This document shows, in pieces, positions 53,437 to 62,481 of a stretch of 64,000 nt of DNA. A program made the translations under genes and the position numbers. Location of the stretch: positions 6,693,501 to 6,757,500 of the forward strand of contig NZ_AP023441.1 in assembly GCF_019976755.1 (NCBI RefSeq), read 5' to 3'. The DNA is from Nostoc sp. MS1 (GTDB taxonomy: Bacteria; Cyanobacteriota; Cyanobacteriia; Cyanobacteriales; Nostocaceae). The notes beneath the pieces are model-generated. The model was not told the origin of the DNA and made no database searches. It saw nothing but the letters and a program-made list of their open reading frames with translations. Within the stretch, counting starts at the first letter, position 1, and every line of letters begins with the position of its first letter.

Positions 53437-54396
53437 TTATATCGACCTCTTTTGTAGTTTGCCTGTCAGAGATATTTTTAAAAAATAGCTAAACAGTAAA
53501 AATATGCCTTTGACTTTCCAATAAAAATTACGCTCAAATAAAAATATAATTTTTAAATACAAGAAAAAATCTTTAGCAGTCGTGCAGGGAATAGTTTTGA
53601 GTTCGTTGAGAGATGTAAAAGCTAATAAATGGGGTAAAGTCAAACTATTTTTTTGGAGAATGTAATTAAATAAAGAATTTCGTTTCCATAATCTTTTATA
53701 TTCATAATTTTTATCTAAGACTAAAGATTCTTTATTGTGAAATTGATTACTTTGATGTATTCTATAATTTACCAAAGGTCGTGATATATAAAATTTCTTG
53801 GCTCCTACTAAAGAAGCACCCCATACTAAACAGTCATCAGCCCTAACGCGCCAATCCTCTGTGTAGGGAATAGGTAAAATTTTTGCCAGTATTTCTCTAC
53901 GAATTGATAATGTTGAAGTGATAGAGCCAATCCATTCACCATTACACATAGTTTTGATGACTGAATAGCCCAAGTCTAAATCAACTGCGTAATCTTGAAA
54001 TACTCCCTCGGCTGCGCCAAATTTCCTATATGCACAGAAGGCAAAATCACATTCCCTACGTCTATCGTAGAAATTGAGAGCTGTTTCTAAATATTCAGTT
54101 TCATAGGTATCATCGGCATCTAGGAAAAAGATGATGTCTCCTGTGGCAGCTAAGAACGCAGCGTTAAATGATGAGAGTTGACCTTGATTTTTCTCTTTTA
54201 AAATATATTTAACGTATGGTTCCTGGGCTAACTTAGCTATTACTTCAGCAGAATTATCTGTAGATGCGTCATCAACAATAATAATTTCGTTAAACTTGAC
54301 TGTTTGATTTAAGGCACTATCAACAGCTTCTGCAAGAAATTTTGCGTAATTATAATTATTAATCAAACAGGAAGTTTTAATTTCTTTTGTATTCAT
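53437..54396 (-). CDS. Glycosyltransferase family 2
   Basis: A protein of about 319 residues: KTSCLINNYNYAKFLAEAVDS at the N-terminus, EIIIVDDASTDNSAEVI near residue 37, and DIIFFLDADDTYETEYLETAL near 88 (DxD). The C-terminal ~90 residues are basic and hydrophobic. The frame opens at 54423 with TTG; the ATG at 54396 (MNTKEIKTS) is preferred. It lies 182 bp downstream of the Wzc-like gene, enough room for a separate promoter, and is the first sugar transferase of the cluster. Confidence 0.88.
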   Translation of the reverse strand: MNTKEIKTSCLINNYNYAKFLAEAVDSALNQTVKFNEIIIVDDASTDNSAEVIAKLAQEPYVKYILKEKNQGQLSSFNAAFLAATGDIIFFLDADDTYETEYLETALNFYDRRRECDFAFCAYRKFGAAEGVFQDYAVDLDLGYSVIKTMCNGEWIGSITSTLSIRREILAKILPIPYTEDWRVRADDCLVWGASLVGAKKFYISRPLVNYRIHQSNQFHNKESLVLDKNYEYKRLWKRNSLFNYILQKNSLTLPHLLAFTSLNELKTIPCTTAKDFFLYLKIIFLFERNFYWKVKGIFLLFSYFLKISLTGKLQKRSI

Positions 54397-54577
54397 ATAA
54401 AAAGATTTAGCATGAGAACACAAAGAAGAACACGAAATTTATCCCAAATAAATCATTTTGTTGTAGATTAGGAATCAAATTTTTATTTGGGTTAAGCGAC
54501 TATTTCTAGCATCGTCTATGACTATTAGCTAATATCGAAATAATCGCTAGAGAACCTGGTTAATAATTGCCTATCAA

Positions 54578-56782
54578 TTACCGTCTTTTCGATAGTTTCA
54601 TTAAGCTCCCAGATAGTGACTTGGATTCAAGCTGCGGTTCTTTATGGGAATAAATGTAACCGTTGGGTTCATTTTTAATGTTCACGCCATTGATAACTAT
54701 TCCTAATACCTTTTGTCCTGATTGAGTTAAAAACTCTTTAGCTGCATTAGCACTATCAAAGTCAACTACACCAGGGCGAACCACTAATAAAATGCCGTCG
54801 GTGAGAGTGCTTAAAACGGCAGCATCTGCTATGCCTGTAAGCGGTGGGGTATCAAAAATAATGAAGTCGTAATCTTGAGCAAAGTTACTCATCAATGTTG
54901 CCATGCGTTGAGAATCTAACATGGCTACAGGATTGGGTGGTAATATTCCGCAAGGAAGCACCTCTAGATTTGGCATGACTTCCTGTACGGCATCCTCTAA
55001 AGTAACTTGTCCTATAAGAACATTACTTAATCCGATGTCATGGGGTAGATCCCAAATATGATGTTGTAAGGGGTGGCGCATATCTGCATCAACTAACAGC
55101 ACCCGACGACCAGCTTGCGCCATTGTGACAGCTAAATTTGCTGATACTTCAGATTTGCCTTCTTTGGGAACGGAACTTGTAACTACAATGCTCTTGAGTG
55201 GTTTGTCAGAACAGAGGAATTTTAGGTTCACCTGTAGAATTTGGTATGCGTCCCCAAGAGGGAAGTAAGGGATATCTCTACCAATGATTTTGGGAACAGG
55301 TCTATCGAGTCCAGCTATGGGAGCATCATCTTTACCAGTTCTACCGAGTGTAGGAATAACTCCTAAAACGGTATATCTGAGGACTTCTTTAGCTTCCTTA
55401 ACAGTCTTCACTGACCGATCTATCAAGTCTATACTGAAGGCGGCAATGATTCCTAAGAAGATGCCAACCGCTCCTCCACCGATAACAAACAAGATTTTGC
55501 GGGGTCCTTCGGGAAAGTCAGGGACTAAAGCATAGGATATAACACGGGCGTTAGGAATCTCTTGGTTTTGAGCAATGTCAATTTCTTGGCGCTTTTTCAA
55601 GAGTGTTTCATAGGTTCCTTGAGCAGCCTGTAACCGCCTCTCTAACTCTCGTTGATTCTGTTCGAGTTTTGGCAGATAATTTGCTCGTTTAACATAAGCG
55701 TCTCGTTGTTGGGTGAGGGTGGTGATTTGTCTTTCTAAACCAACACGTTGCGCCTCACCACGAGTAATATCTGCGATTAGGCTTTGCCGTAATTGTCCAA
55801 CTTGTAAACTTCCCTGTGTGACTGGTGCATTACCTGCTACTTCTCCTGTCCGTTCTTTGAGGAGCTTCTTCAGCACTGTAACTTTTTCTTCTAAGGCAGT
55901 AATTGCTGGATGTTCAGGTTCAAACCGAGTTCGCTCTATTGCCAATTTACTTTCTGTTTCTTGGAGTTCAGCCAGTACTTTCTGTACGCCTGGTGCTTGG
56001 CTCAATTCAGAGTCAATCACACCTTGCTGTGAGTTGACTTGAGCTTGAGCGCGTAACTGTTCTAAACGACCTTTAGTATCATTTAGTTGCGCTTGCGCTT
56101 GCGAAATCTGGCTGCTGAGTTTGGAAACAGTATCAACTGCTACGGTAGCTTCTTGTTCTAGGGCAACAATTTTATTAATTTCTTTAAATATACGTAGTTC
56201 TGATTCAGCTTTTTTAACAGTTTCTTCGGCTTTAGGTATTTCCCTAAGAATAACTTGCTTGGCTGTGACAGCTTGCTCTTGGTTTGCCTGAATATTTGAA
56301 TCTATATAACTTTTGATAACTGTATTGACAACTTTGGCAGCTTGTTCAGGGTTATTGCTTTTATAGGATATTTGTACAACATCTGTACCTTTTATCCCTT
56401 CTATCTTCAGTTGTTGTGCAAAGATGCGAATCGATAACTTCTTACCATTAGGCTCTTTGAGGTTAAGAGTATTAATGGTTCTCTCAAGGACGGGATTTGA
56501 ACCGATAATTCTCACTTGAGTTTCTAAAGGGTTATCATTCACATTTAATGCTTCTAGTTTGCCTATGTCTTGCGGCAAACCTGTTAAAGAGAAGGTACGG
56601 TTGGTCATAATCATCAAGCTACCTTCTGCTTTGTATGAAGGTTTTAGTGAAAACGCATACAAGCATCCCAGAGTTAGTGATAGCCCCAAAATTCCTACCA
56701 CAGCCAACCAACGCCGTTGTAGAACTTCTATGTACTTGTGTATATCTACTTCTTCGATACTTCGCAAAGATTCCATTGTCAT
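54578..56782 (-). CDS. Wzc-type polysaccharide tyrosine autokinase
   Basis: A 734-residue inner-membrane protein. The Wzz domain with the first helix (VVGILGLSLTLGCLYAFSL) lies at residues ~33-52. A long periplasmic coiled coil runs ~170-410 and the second helix ~430-452. The cytoplasmic BY-kinase has Walker A SSVPKEGKSEVSAN near 535, Walker A' VLLVDADMRHP near 561 and Walker B DFIIFDTPPLTG near 640. It controls chain length and export. The C-terminal tail carries few tyrosines (GYIYSHK), unlike E. coli Wzc with its cluster, so autophosphorylation may be limited. It heads the 12-gene cluster; the start may be 56782 or 56776. Confidence 0.92.
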   Translation of the reverse strand: MTMESLRSIEEVDIHKYIEVLQRRWLAVVGILGLSLTLGCLYAFSLKPSYKAEGSLMIMTNRTFSLTGLPQDIGKLEALNVNDNPLETQVRIIGSNPVLERTINTLNLKEPNGKKLSIRIFAQQLKIEGIKGTDVVQISYKSNNPEQAAKVVNTVIKSYIDSNIQANQEQAVTAKQVILREIPKAEETVKKAESELRIFKEINKIVALEQEATVAVDTVSKLSSQISQAQAQLNDTKGRLEQLRAQAQVNSQQGVIDSELSQAPGVQKVLAELQETESKLAIERTRFEPEHPAITALEEKVTVLKKLLKERTGEVAGNAPVTQGSLQVGQLRQSLIADITRGEAQRVGLERQITTLTQQRDAYVKRANYLPKLEQNQRELERRLQAAQGTYETLLKKRQEIDIAQNQEIPNARVISYALVPDFPEGPRKILFVIGGGAVGIFLGIIAAFSIDLIDRSVKTVKEAKEVLRYTVLGVIPTLGRTGKDDAPIAGLDRPVPKIIGRDIPYFPLGDAYQILQVNLKFLCSDKPLKSIVVTSSVPKEGKSEVSANLAVTMAQAGRRVLLVDADMRHPLQHHIWDLPHDIGLSNVLIGQVTLEDAVQEVMPNLEVLPCGILPPNPVAMLDSQRMATLMSNFAQDYDFIIFDTPPLTGIADAAVLSTLTDGILLVVRPGVVDFDSANAAKEFLTQSGQKVLGIVINGVNIKNEPNGYIYSHKEPQLESKSLSGSLMKLSKRR

Positions 56783-57724
56783 CTATACAAAAATATTATC
56801 AAAAAAACTGTTGACAGGAGATTATACCAGTGTGTTTGCACCTTTAACACTCTGATGTAATCTAATTAACATATAGTAGTGTTGTCTTTTCACTATCAGA
56901 AAAAACTATTGATCTAACCTTATCAGCAGCAGTAACTATTTAGTATTCACTAATGAAACTTTTGAAAACGTACTATTTACGGTAGAGCTATACACAGAAC
57001 AAAGTATAGTACGCGGATTTGAATCATTTAAATTATGATTCTCCCTTCATATTCCATTAAAGCCTTTTATTGCTTTTAATGCCACACATACTAAGTGATT
57101 TTACAAAAGTAGTGTAGATTATCAACAATCTAACTCCAATACTTTTAAACAGCTTTTAGCTTGATACAAGCCCTTATTTAGCTGTTAATTACTAACAAGG
57201 GTTGTTTCTAATACAAGACTTAGCAGATAGGGGTAATTTTTTGGTTAATCAAGTGGGTTTATATACTTCCTTTGTATAAATACTCTAAACAAGTAGTAGC
57301 ATACCACATTTATGTAAAAACACTTAAGAACTTCAGTTTATAAAAAATTTATATAGTCTTTGATGTCAAAACATACTAACAAAGCATTGTAGAGCAAGGA
57401 TTTTATAACCTATGAAAGCTTCAGGATAAATAAACTAAGTATTACCAAAATTTTATATATAGAAAAATATAAAATTTTTCCATGAAAGAATATTTATTTA
57501 TAATGAATTAAGTAATGGCATTAATGTTTGATACTTAGTCAATTAGACTTACGTGTGTAAACAGTTTGTAATTTGCTGGATATATAAAGATAAGTAAGCA
57601 GGCGATCGCCATTTTTCCGCTTTGTTTAGCAATCAACAATAGATCATAGTAGTAGATAGGTTTTGGTTTATCGGCTGTTTCTAGACGTAATTTATAAATA
57701 GATTGTTCCCCCCTCATCATGTTT
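56783..57724. other. Long AT-rich gene-free region
   Basis: These 942 bp lie upstream of the wzc-like gene and downstream of the exoprotein gene. I see no clear gene, repeat family or hairpin terminator. An open frame at 57535-57741 (minus, 68 codons) is described separately with low confidence. The promoter of the polysaccharide cluster must lie in the part next to 56782, and the length suggests room for complex regulation or a small RNA. Confidence 0.45.
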
Positions 57725-57741
57725 TTAGCCTCTATTTTCAC
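57535..57741 (-). CDS. Doubtful small ORF, one membrane segment
   Basis: A possible 68-residue peptide with a hydrophobic segment (MAIACLLIFIYPANYKLF) near residues 44-61. It starts 17 bp inside the end of the exoprotein gene in another frame. The internal ATGs at 57720 and 57717 (MMRGEQSIYKL) could also be starts. No family is recognised and there is no strong ribosome-binding site. It may be chance. Confidence 0.25.
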   Translation of the reverse strand: MKIEAKNMMRGEQSIYKLRLETADKPKPIYYYDLLLIAKQSGKMAIACLLIFIYPANYKLFTHVSLID

Positions 57742-60700
57742 AAGAAGCAGCCGCCAATCCTGAAGGATGATGTGTTACTTGGGGTGCTTGGGCAGTGAGA
57801 ACTAAATTACCTTTGGCATCAATAACCCAACCTTGAGCCTCAACAATATTATTGACAGAAGTATCTGCCAATTTTGTCAGATTAGTTTCTTTCTGGGCTG
57901 TATGATTGGCATCATTCACTGTAACCCAATCGGCAATTACTGAATTGTTATCTAAAGCTTCATAGGGGTTTTCTGGTACACCACCCCGTCCGGTGATAAT
58001 AAATTGATTCTGTATTTGTGCTGTCGCTTCACCATTACGACATTTTTGATAGATTTGCCTTGATATATCAATCGCATTTGCTGGGAGTTGGGTTAAGCTT
58101 TGACTAGGATCAACATCAGGGCTAGTAATTTCTACAGTACCACTTAACTCTGGGCTGGCTCCGGTAGCGGTGATGTCACTGTCTGGGGTAGGTGCATTAC
58201 GGAATTTTATCCCAAAAATAGTTTGAGCATTAATTTTTACCTTACCACCACGAAAGTCAGCAGAGTTAGCACTAATATCACTATTTTGGCTAGCAACTAG
58301 AGTGTTAGTGTCAATATTGATATTGCCACCGATAACATTTTCACCTGTGGCATTAGTTGTGATATTACTACCACGGGAGAGGATGAGATTTTGCGATCGC
58401 ACATTAATGTTAGCCTGTGATTGCTTAGGATCACTGCCATTACCACGAGTATCGGCATTGATAAAAGCGTGATTGTCCAGACGGATAGAGTCCGCATTAA
58501 TATCTAAGTTACCCGCACTCCCCGTACCATTACTGCGTACAGCGACTCCAGCCCCCTGCCAAATTTGCAATAAGTTAGCGTTAATCATCAAGTTACCAGC
58601 ACTACCTGTGGAGTCGGAAGTTGCTACAGCAAATAAACCACTGGAGAATAAATCTTTAGGCGCAGTACCAATTAGTTGTATTTGTGTAGCCTTGACAGAC
58701 AAATTACCCCCGTTACCCGAACCAAAGGTACTAGTACTAACTTGTGCGCCATCGCGTACTAATAAGTTAGAAGTCTCAATTGTTAAATTACCTGCATCTT
58801 TTGTAGCGTTACTATTAGCTTGAGCAAACAAGCCACTGGGAGAATTTCTTGCAGATACACCAATTAGCTGTATCCCTTCAGTAGCTTTAACAAATACATT
58901 CCCACCCTGACCAGCACCAAAAGTACTAGCACTGACCTGTGCGCCATCTTGGACTAACAAATTACCAGTGAAAATTTCTAGAGAACCTGCACTTGTCGAT
59001 TTCGTTACCATAGAACCAGCCCTGGTAAATAAACCACTAGTAATACCATTGGCAGCAGTACCAATCAGTTGCACTTTATCGGTAGCGTAGATAGTTAAAT
59101 CCCCACCTTGACCTGTAAGGAAAGCGTCCGTACTAATTAAGCCCCCATACTGTGCTGTTAATTCACGGGTATTAATTGTGATATTACCTGCATCACCAGA
59201 AGACATAGCATCTGTAAATAAACCACTAGGTAAACTTCCTCTGGCTTTTACTCCGGCGATCGCTAAATCTTGTAATGGACTAATAGGCTTAGGTACTGGT
59301 TCATCCGTATTTACATCATCTAGCCAGTCTCCAGTAATTGTACCATTTTTAGAAGTACCTATTATTTGTACTGACTCAGTTGCATTTACAGTTAAGTTAC
59401 CGCTTTTTGTACCACTCAAATTTCGTGCAATTACCTGCGCACCATCTTCAACTTTTAAAATACGAGTATTAATTGTCAGCTTTCCCGCTTCTGCATCTCC
59501 ATTAGCTTGAGTAAAGATACCACTAGGATATATTTCATCTAAGGAGCTACCTTGTAATATTACCGAATTAGTAGCATTGATTGTTATACTACCTTTAATT
59601 GGCGTAGTTAAACCATCTTTAATTGGGCGATTAAAAGGAACAATTCCAACAAATGAAGGAGTCGAATTAGTAATAATTTGTGAATTATCTTTAACTATTA
59701 AATTACGAGTATTAATGATTAAATTGCCGTCTTCTGAAGAATTAGCTTTAGCCGTAGCATATATCCTAGTAGGTAAATCTACTACATTCCCTATAATTTT
59801 CACTGAATCTGTAGCATTTATCGTCAAATTGCCCCCATTTGCAGCAATCAGCGATCTATCTTGTACTAATAAATTGCGTGTGTTAATAGTCTGAGTTGCC
59901 GATATTGCATCAGTATTACTAGTAGTGATGTTACTTTTACTTATTAGTTGAATACTATCTTTTGCATTGACGGTTAAATTATTCACCGCACTAATATTAG
60001 CATCCTGCATGAAAAGATTATTACTTGTAATATCGAGGTCTCCTAAACTGTTAATGATAGTTCCTGAGTTTAGGTGAATATTACCCAATTCAGGTACATT
60101 ATCAAACTTAAATAAAAAACCTGGATTTGTTGCAGAGATACCCACAAAACCTGTTGATGCTACACTGCCTAACTCGATTCTGCCTTCAGGTTTTAAAGTA
60201 CTAAGAAAAGCGTCCTCTACGATAATTTCGCCTCCCAACAAAGCTAAAGTCTGATTACCTTCAACTTGTAGTGTTGTAGGCTGAACTGTGGGTGTTCCCT
60301 GTACTTGAATGCTGCCAGGATTAGTACCATATTGCAAACCAATAGGAGTAGTAACATTGAGTAAAGGGTTAGTATTGGCTGGTTTAGCACTAAATTCACC
60401 GCCCTCAGCAAACCGAATACTATTAGCGGTAGTAGCAACAAAAGAACCCTGAATGTTTAAACTGGCATTAGGGCCAAAAATAAATCCATTAGGATTGATT
60501 AAAAATAGATTGAATCTATTATCAGCTTTGATAGTTCCATCAATATTGGATCTTTCTCCACCAGTAACTCGACCAAAGACATTTTCAATATTTCGACCAC
60601 TATCGAAGTAAGCAGTTTGTCCTTTTAGTAAAGAAAATTTCGTAAAACTATGAAAGAGATTATTGCCTACTGCTGTTCCACCATTGATAAGTATATTTTC

Positions 60701-60844
60701 ATTTGACTTATCTGGAGTGACGATGGTATTTTCAGGCAATGTATTGTCTGGAACTATCTCAGCTTTGAGAATATCATCAAAGCCAATTACTGTACTTATA
60801 CCCAAAATAATAGAAATACCTGCTGTAACACAACGGCGGCTCAT
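57725..60844 (-). CDS. Two-partner-secretion exoprotein (filamentous haemagglutinin-like)
   Basis: A 1039-residue secreted beta-helix protein. The signal peptide lies at ~1-29 (VTAGISIILGISTVIGF). The TPS/haemagglutinin N-terminal domain spans ~35-160 with GNNLFHSFTKFSL and the hallmark LFLINPNGFIFGPNASL. Residues ~250-900 are repeated 20-25-residue turns such as GNLTINTR, NLLVQDGAQVSAS and GNVFVKATE. The C-terminal ~130 residues include QIYQKCRNG and WVIDAKGNLVLTAQAP. Secretion normally requires a TpsB (Omp85-like) pore, which is not encoded in the window. It is probably a surface-attached or released adhesin. Monocistronic. Confidence 0.9.
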   Translation of the reverse strand: MSRRCVTAGISIILGISTVIGFDDILKAEIVPDNTLPENTIVTPDKSNENILINGGTAVGNNLFHSFTKFSLLKGQTAYFDSGRNIENVFGRVTGGERSNIDGTIKADNRFNLFLINPNGFIFGPNASLNIQGSFVATTANSIRFAEGGEFSAKPANTNPLLNVTTPIGLQYGTNPGSIQVQGTPTVQPTTLQVEGNQTLALLGGEIIVEDAFLSTLKPEGRIELGSVASTGFVGISATNPGFLFKFDNVPELGNIHLNSGTIINSLGDLDITSNNLFMQDANISAVNNLTVNAKDSIQLISKSNITTSNTDAISATQTINTRNLLVQDRSLIAANGGNLTINATDSVKIIGNVVDLPTRIYATAKANSSEDGNLIINTRNLIVKDNSQIITNSTPSFVGIVPFNRPIKDGLTTPIKGSITINATNSVILQGSSLDEIYPSGIFTQANGDAEAGKLTINTRILKVEDGAQVIARNLSGTKSGNLTVNATESVQIIGTSKNGTITGDWLDDVNTDEPVPKPISPLQDLAIAGVKARGSLPSGLFTDAMSSGDAGNITINTRELTAQYGGLISTDAFLTGQGGDLTIYATDKVQLIGTAANGITSGLFTRAGSMVTKSTSAGSLEIFTGNLLVQDGAQVSASTFGAGQGGNVFVKATEGIQLIGVSARNSPSGLFAQANSNATKDAGNLTIETSNLLVRDGAQVSTSTFGSGNGGNLSVKATQIQLIGTAPKDLFSSGLFAVATSDSTGSAGNLMINANLLQIWQGAGVAVRSNGTGSAGNLDINADSIRLDNHAFINADTRGNGSDPKQSQANINVRSQNLILSRGSNITTNATGENVIGGNINIDTNTLVASQNSDISANSADFRGGKVKINAQTIFGIKFRNAPTPDSDITATGASPELSGTVEITSPDVDPSQSLTQLPANAIDISRQIYQKCRNGEATAQIQNQFIITGRGGVPENPYEALDNNSVIADWVTVNDANHTAQKETNLTKLADTSVNNIVEAQGWVIDAKGNLVLTAQAPQVTHHPSGLAAASCENRG

Positions 60845-61268
60845 GTTCGCTGACGTTAAAAAAGTTTATCAAAACCTAGTGTACTCTGATATGTGTATAT
60901 GTATTGAGTAGTTAGTATAATTACACATTTTCCCCCAGGACAAATAATAAAAGCTCTATCCAGTTTTGTTATGAGTCAGTGGCAAAGGATGGTTTCATAA
61001 CACTTACGCTTGGGTTAGGGTATTAAATTAATAAGTAAAATGTCACATACGTAAAAACAATAAAAATCCTCACCTACAAACAGATGAGGATTGTATGAAT
61101 CTAATTTTTATAACTGACATCAAATTTGGCTAACTTCTAAAGATAGGTAATAGTTCATCAGAAATTGTTGTGAGCATTACCAACCCATACAGAAAATACT
61201 AGAGTTGCAACGAACATACTTACGTTACCTTAGTAGCAATTTTGCCACATCATGATGTTTAAGTTTAA
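60845..61268. other. Intergenic region with a terminator hairpin
   Basis: No gene is supported. It contains the promoter side of the exoprotein gene near 60845-60950 and a hairpin at 61065-61093. Nothing else was recognised. Confidence 0.45.
61065..61093 (-). terminator. Rho-independent terminator
   Basis: AATCCTCA pairs perfectly with TGAGGATT around a 12-base loop. On the minus strand the stem is followed by TTTTATTGTTTTT. It lies about 175 bp beyond the stop of the DUF1868 gene and probably ends that transcript. Confidence 0.6.
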
Positions 61269-62057
61269 TTAAAAATTTAAACTAGGCCAGTCTGGCTGAC
61301 GATAATAGCGCGTCATATCGTCAAACTTTCGCAACTCCACTCGACTGATGACAAATTCTGGCGTATTTAACAGCCAGCTTTGATTGAACTGTGATAATGT
61401 ATCACTCAGTTTTGTTCGGTCTAAATCTGCTGATATCTCCCCAAAATAACCCAATGTGACATGAGCCGTTAGGTGATAATGTTGTTCAATTCCTAATCCT
61501 ATTAACTTGGGATTTTGATAAACTGTACGGCGGAATTTAATAATCTGTTCGTAGCAACGTTCATCTTTGGGTACTAAACAAGCAGCAACCGCCCTTGGCA
61601 TTATCATCAAGCCCAGCATTTGCCAAGAAATCGGCTCATTTCCTGGTGTCAGCGATTCTTGATATTGTTGTAATATCTCAGCTACGCAAGAGCGTAAATT
61701 TTGGTCAAAGTCAGGATTTTGTTCGCAAGCATCCCGATAGGCGCTGTCCCAAATCAAGTCTGCCAAAGTTACATGAAAGCTAGCAGGCGGTACAGGAACT
61801 ATCAAATCATGATTGATAGGTATTTGTAATAATTCCTGTTGGTAAGCCTCTAATTGCTTATAAAAAGCAGAATTTTCTGAATCTTCTGCCGCAGATGGGG
61901 TAATTAGTGTATACCCAGGAAAAGGTGCTGCTTGTCTAGATCCCTCAACTGGCTGAAATTTATAAGATTCCTGAATATGCTGGACTTGGGATCTATACGC
62001 TTCTGGTAGCGTCAATCTTGCCACCCGATTTAGGTAAGTTTGATAGTTATCGTCCAA
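61269..62057 (-). CDS. DUF1868 / 2H-phosphoesterase-like protein
   Basis: A 262-residue soluble protein. Two H-x-T motifs are visible, FHVTLADL (near residue 115) and AHVTLGYFG (near 200), the hallmark of the 2H phosphoesterase superfamily that includes 2'-5' RNA ligases and cyclic phosphodiesterases. The flanking sequence (PFPGYTLITP, DLIVPVPPASFHVTL) fits DUF1868. The likely reaction is on 2',3'-cyclic or 2'-5' phosphodiester bonds in RNA or nucleotides, inferred from the superfamily. Monocistronic, with a terminator 175 bp downstream. Confidence 0.82.
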   Translation of the reverse strand: MDDNYQTYLNRVARLTLPEAYRSQVQHIQESYKFQPVEGSRQAAPFPGYTLITPSAAEDSENSAFYKQLEAYQQELLQIPINHDLIVPVPPASFHVTLADLIWDSAYRDACEQNPDFDQNLRSCVAEILQQYQESLTPGNEPISWQMLGLMIMPRAVAACLVPKDERCYEQIIKFRRTVYQNPKLIGLGIEQHYHLTAHVTLGYFGEISADLDRTKLSDTLSQFNQSWLLNTPEFVISRVELRKFDDMTRYYRQPDWPSLNF

Positions 62058-62180
62058 TCTACATTGCCTCGCGCTCTCACTTGATAGATTTTAGAAAAAA
62101 TTACACAACTTAAACTGAGTGATTTAATAAGTATTTAGCTTATTCTTAAAGAAATGTTATCAGTAGAAGTCATCAATCAT

Positions 62181-62408
62181 TTAATTAAGATGCCATTTGC
62201 CAAACTCGACACATTCTAAATTAGCATTGCTCAAGTCGGTATTTCTTAAATCAGCATAGTAGAAAGCGGCAAGTTTGGTATTGATACCTATGAAACTAGC
62301 GTCTTCAAAAATCATGCCTCTCAGGTTAGCGCCTTCGAGTTGAACCGAAGCAAAACTTCTCTCTACTTTTTCATAACGTTGCCGTAACTCCTCAATAGTT
62401 ATCTTCAT
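62181..62408 (-). CDS. Short pentapeptide-repeat protein
   Basis: A 75-residue protein. The N-terminal ~18 residues MKITIEELRQRYEKVERSF form a helix. Pentapeptide A(D/N)LXX-type repeats follow: VQLEGANLRGMIFEDASF, then YADLRNTDLSNANLE. About eight coils of a right-handed quadrilateral beta helix would result. Small members of this family are numerous in Nostoc; few have known roles. Monocistronic, divergent from the zinc-ribbon membrane gene. Confidence 0.85.
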   Translation of the reverse strand: MKITIEELRQRYEKVERSFASVQLEGANLRGMIFEDASFIGINTKLAAFYYADLRNTDLSNANLECVEFGKWHLN

Positions 62409-62481
62409 GTATAAATGTATCTTCGTGAAACAAGTAAGGTTACATAATAGTCAACGAAGATAAATAGTAGTTGAGCATAAT

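Noticed and set aside
42045..56782. Heterocyst envelope polysaccharide (HEP) island
   Set aside because: No HepA-type ABC transporter, DevH-linked or hepB/hepC-like arrangement is recognisable; it is a Wzx/Wzy-type cluster of unknown product.
58473..60911. Plus-strand frames opposite the exoprotein gene
   Set aside because: They are antisense shadows of the regular beta-helix repeats; the minus-strand protein has a signal peptide, a TPS domain and clear motifs.
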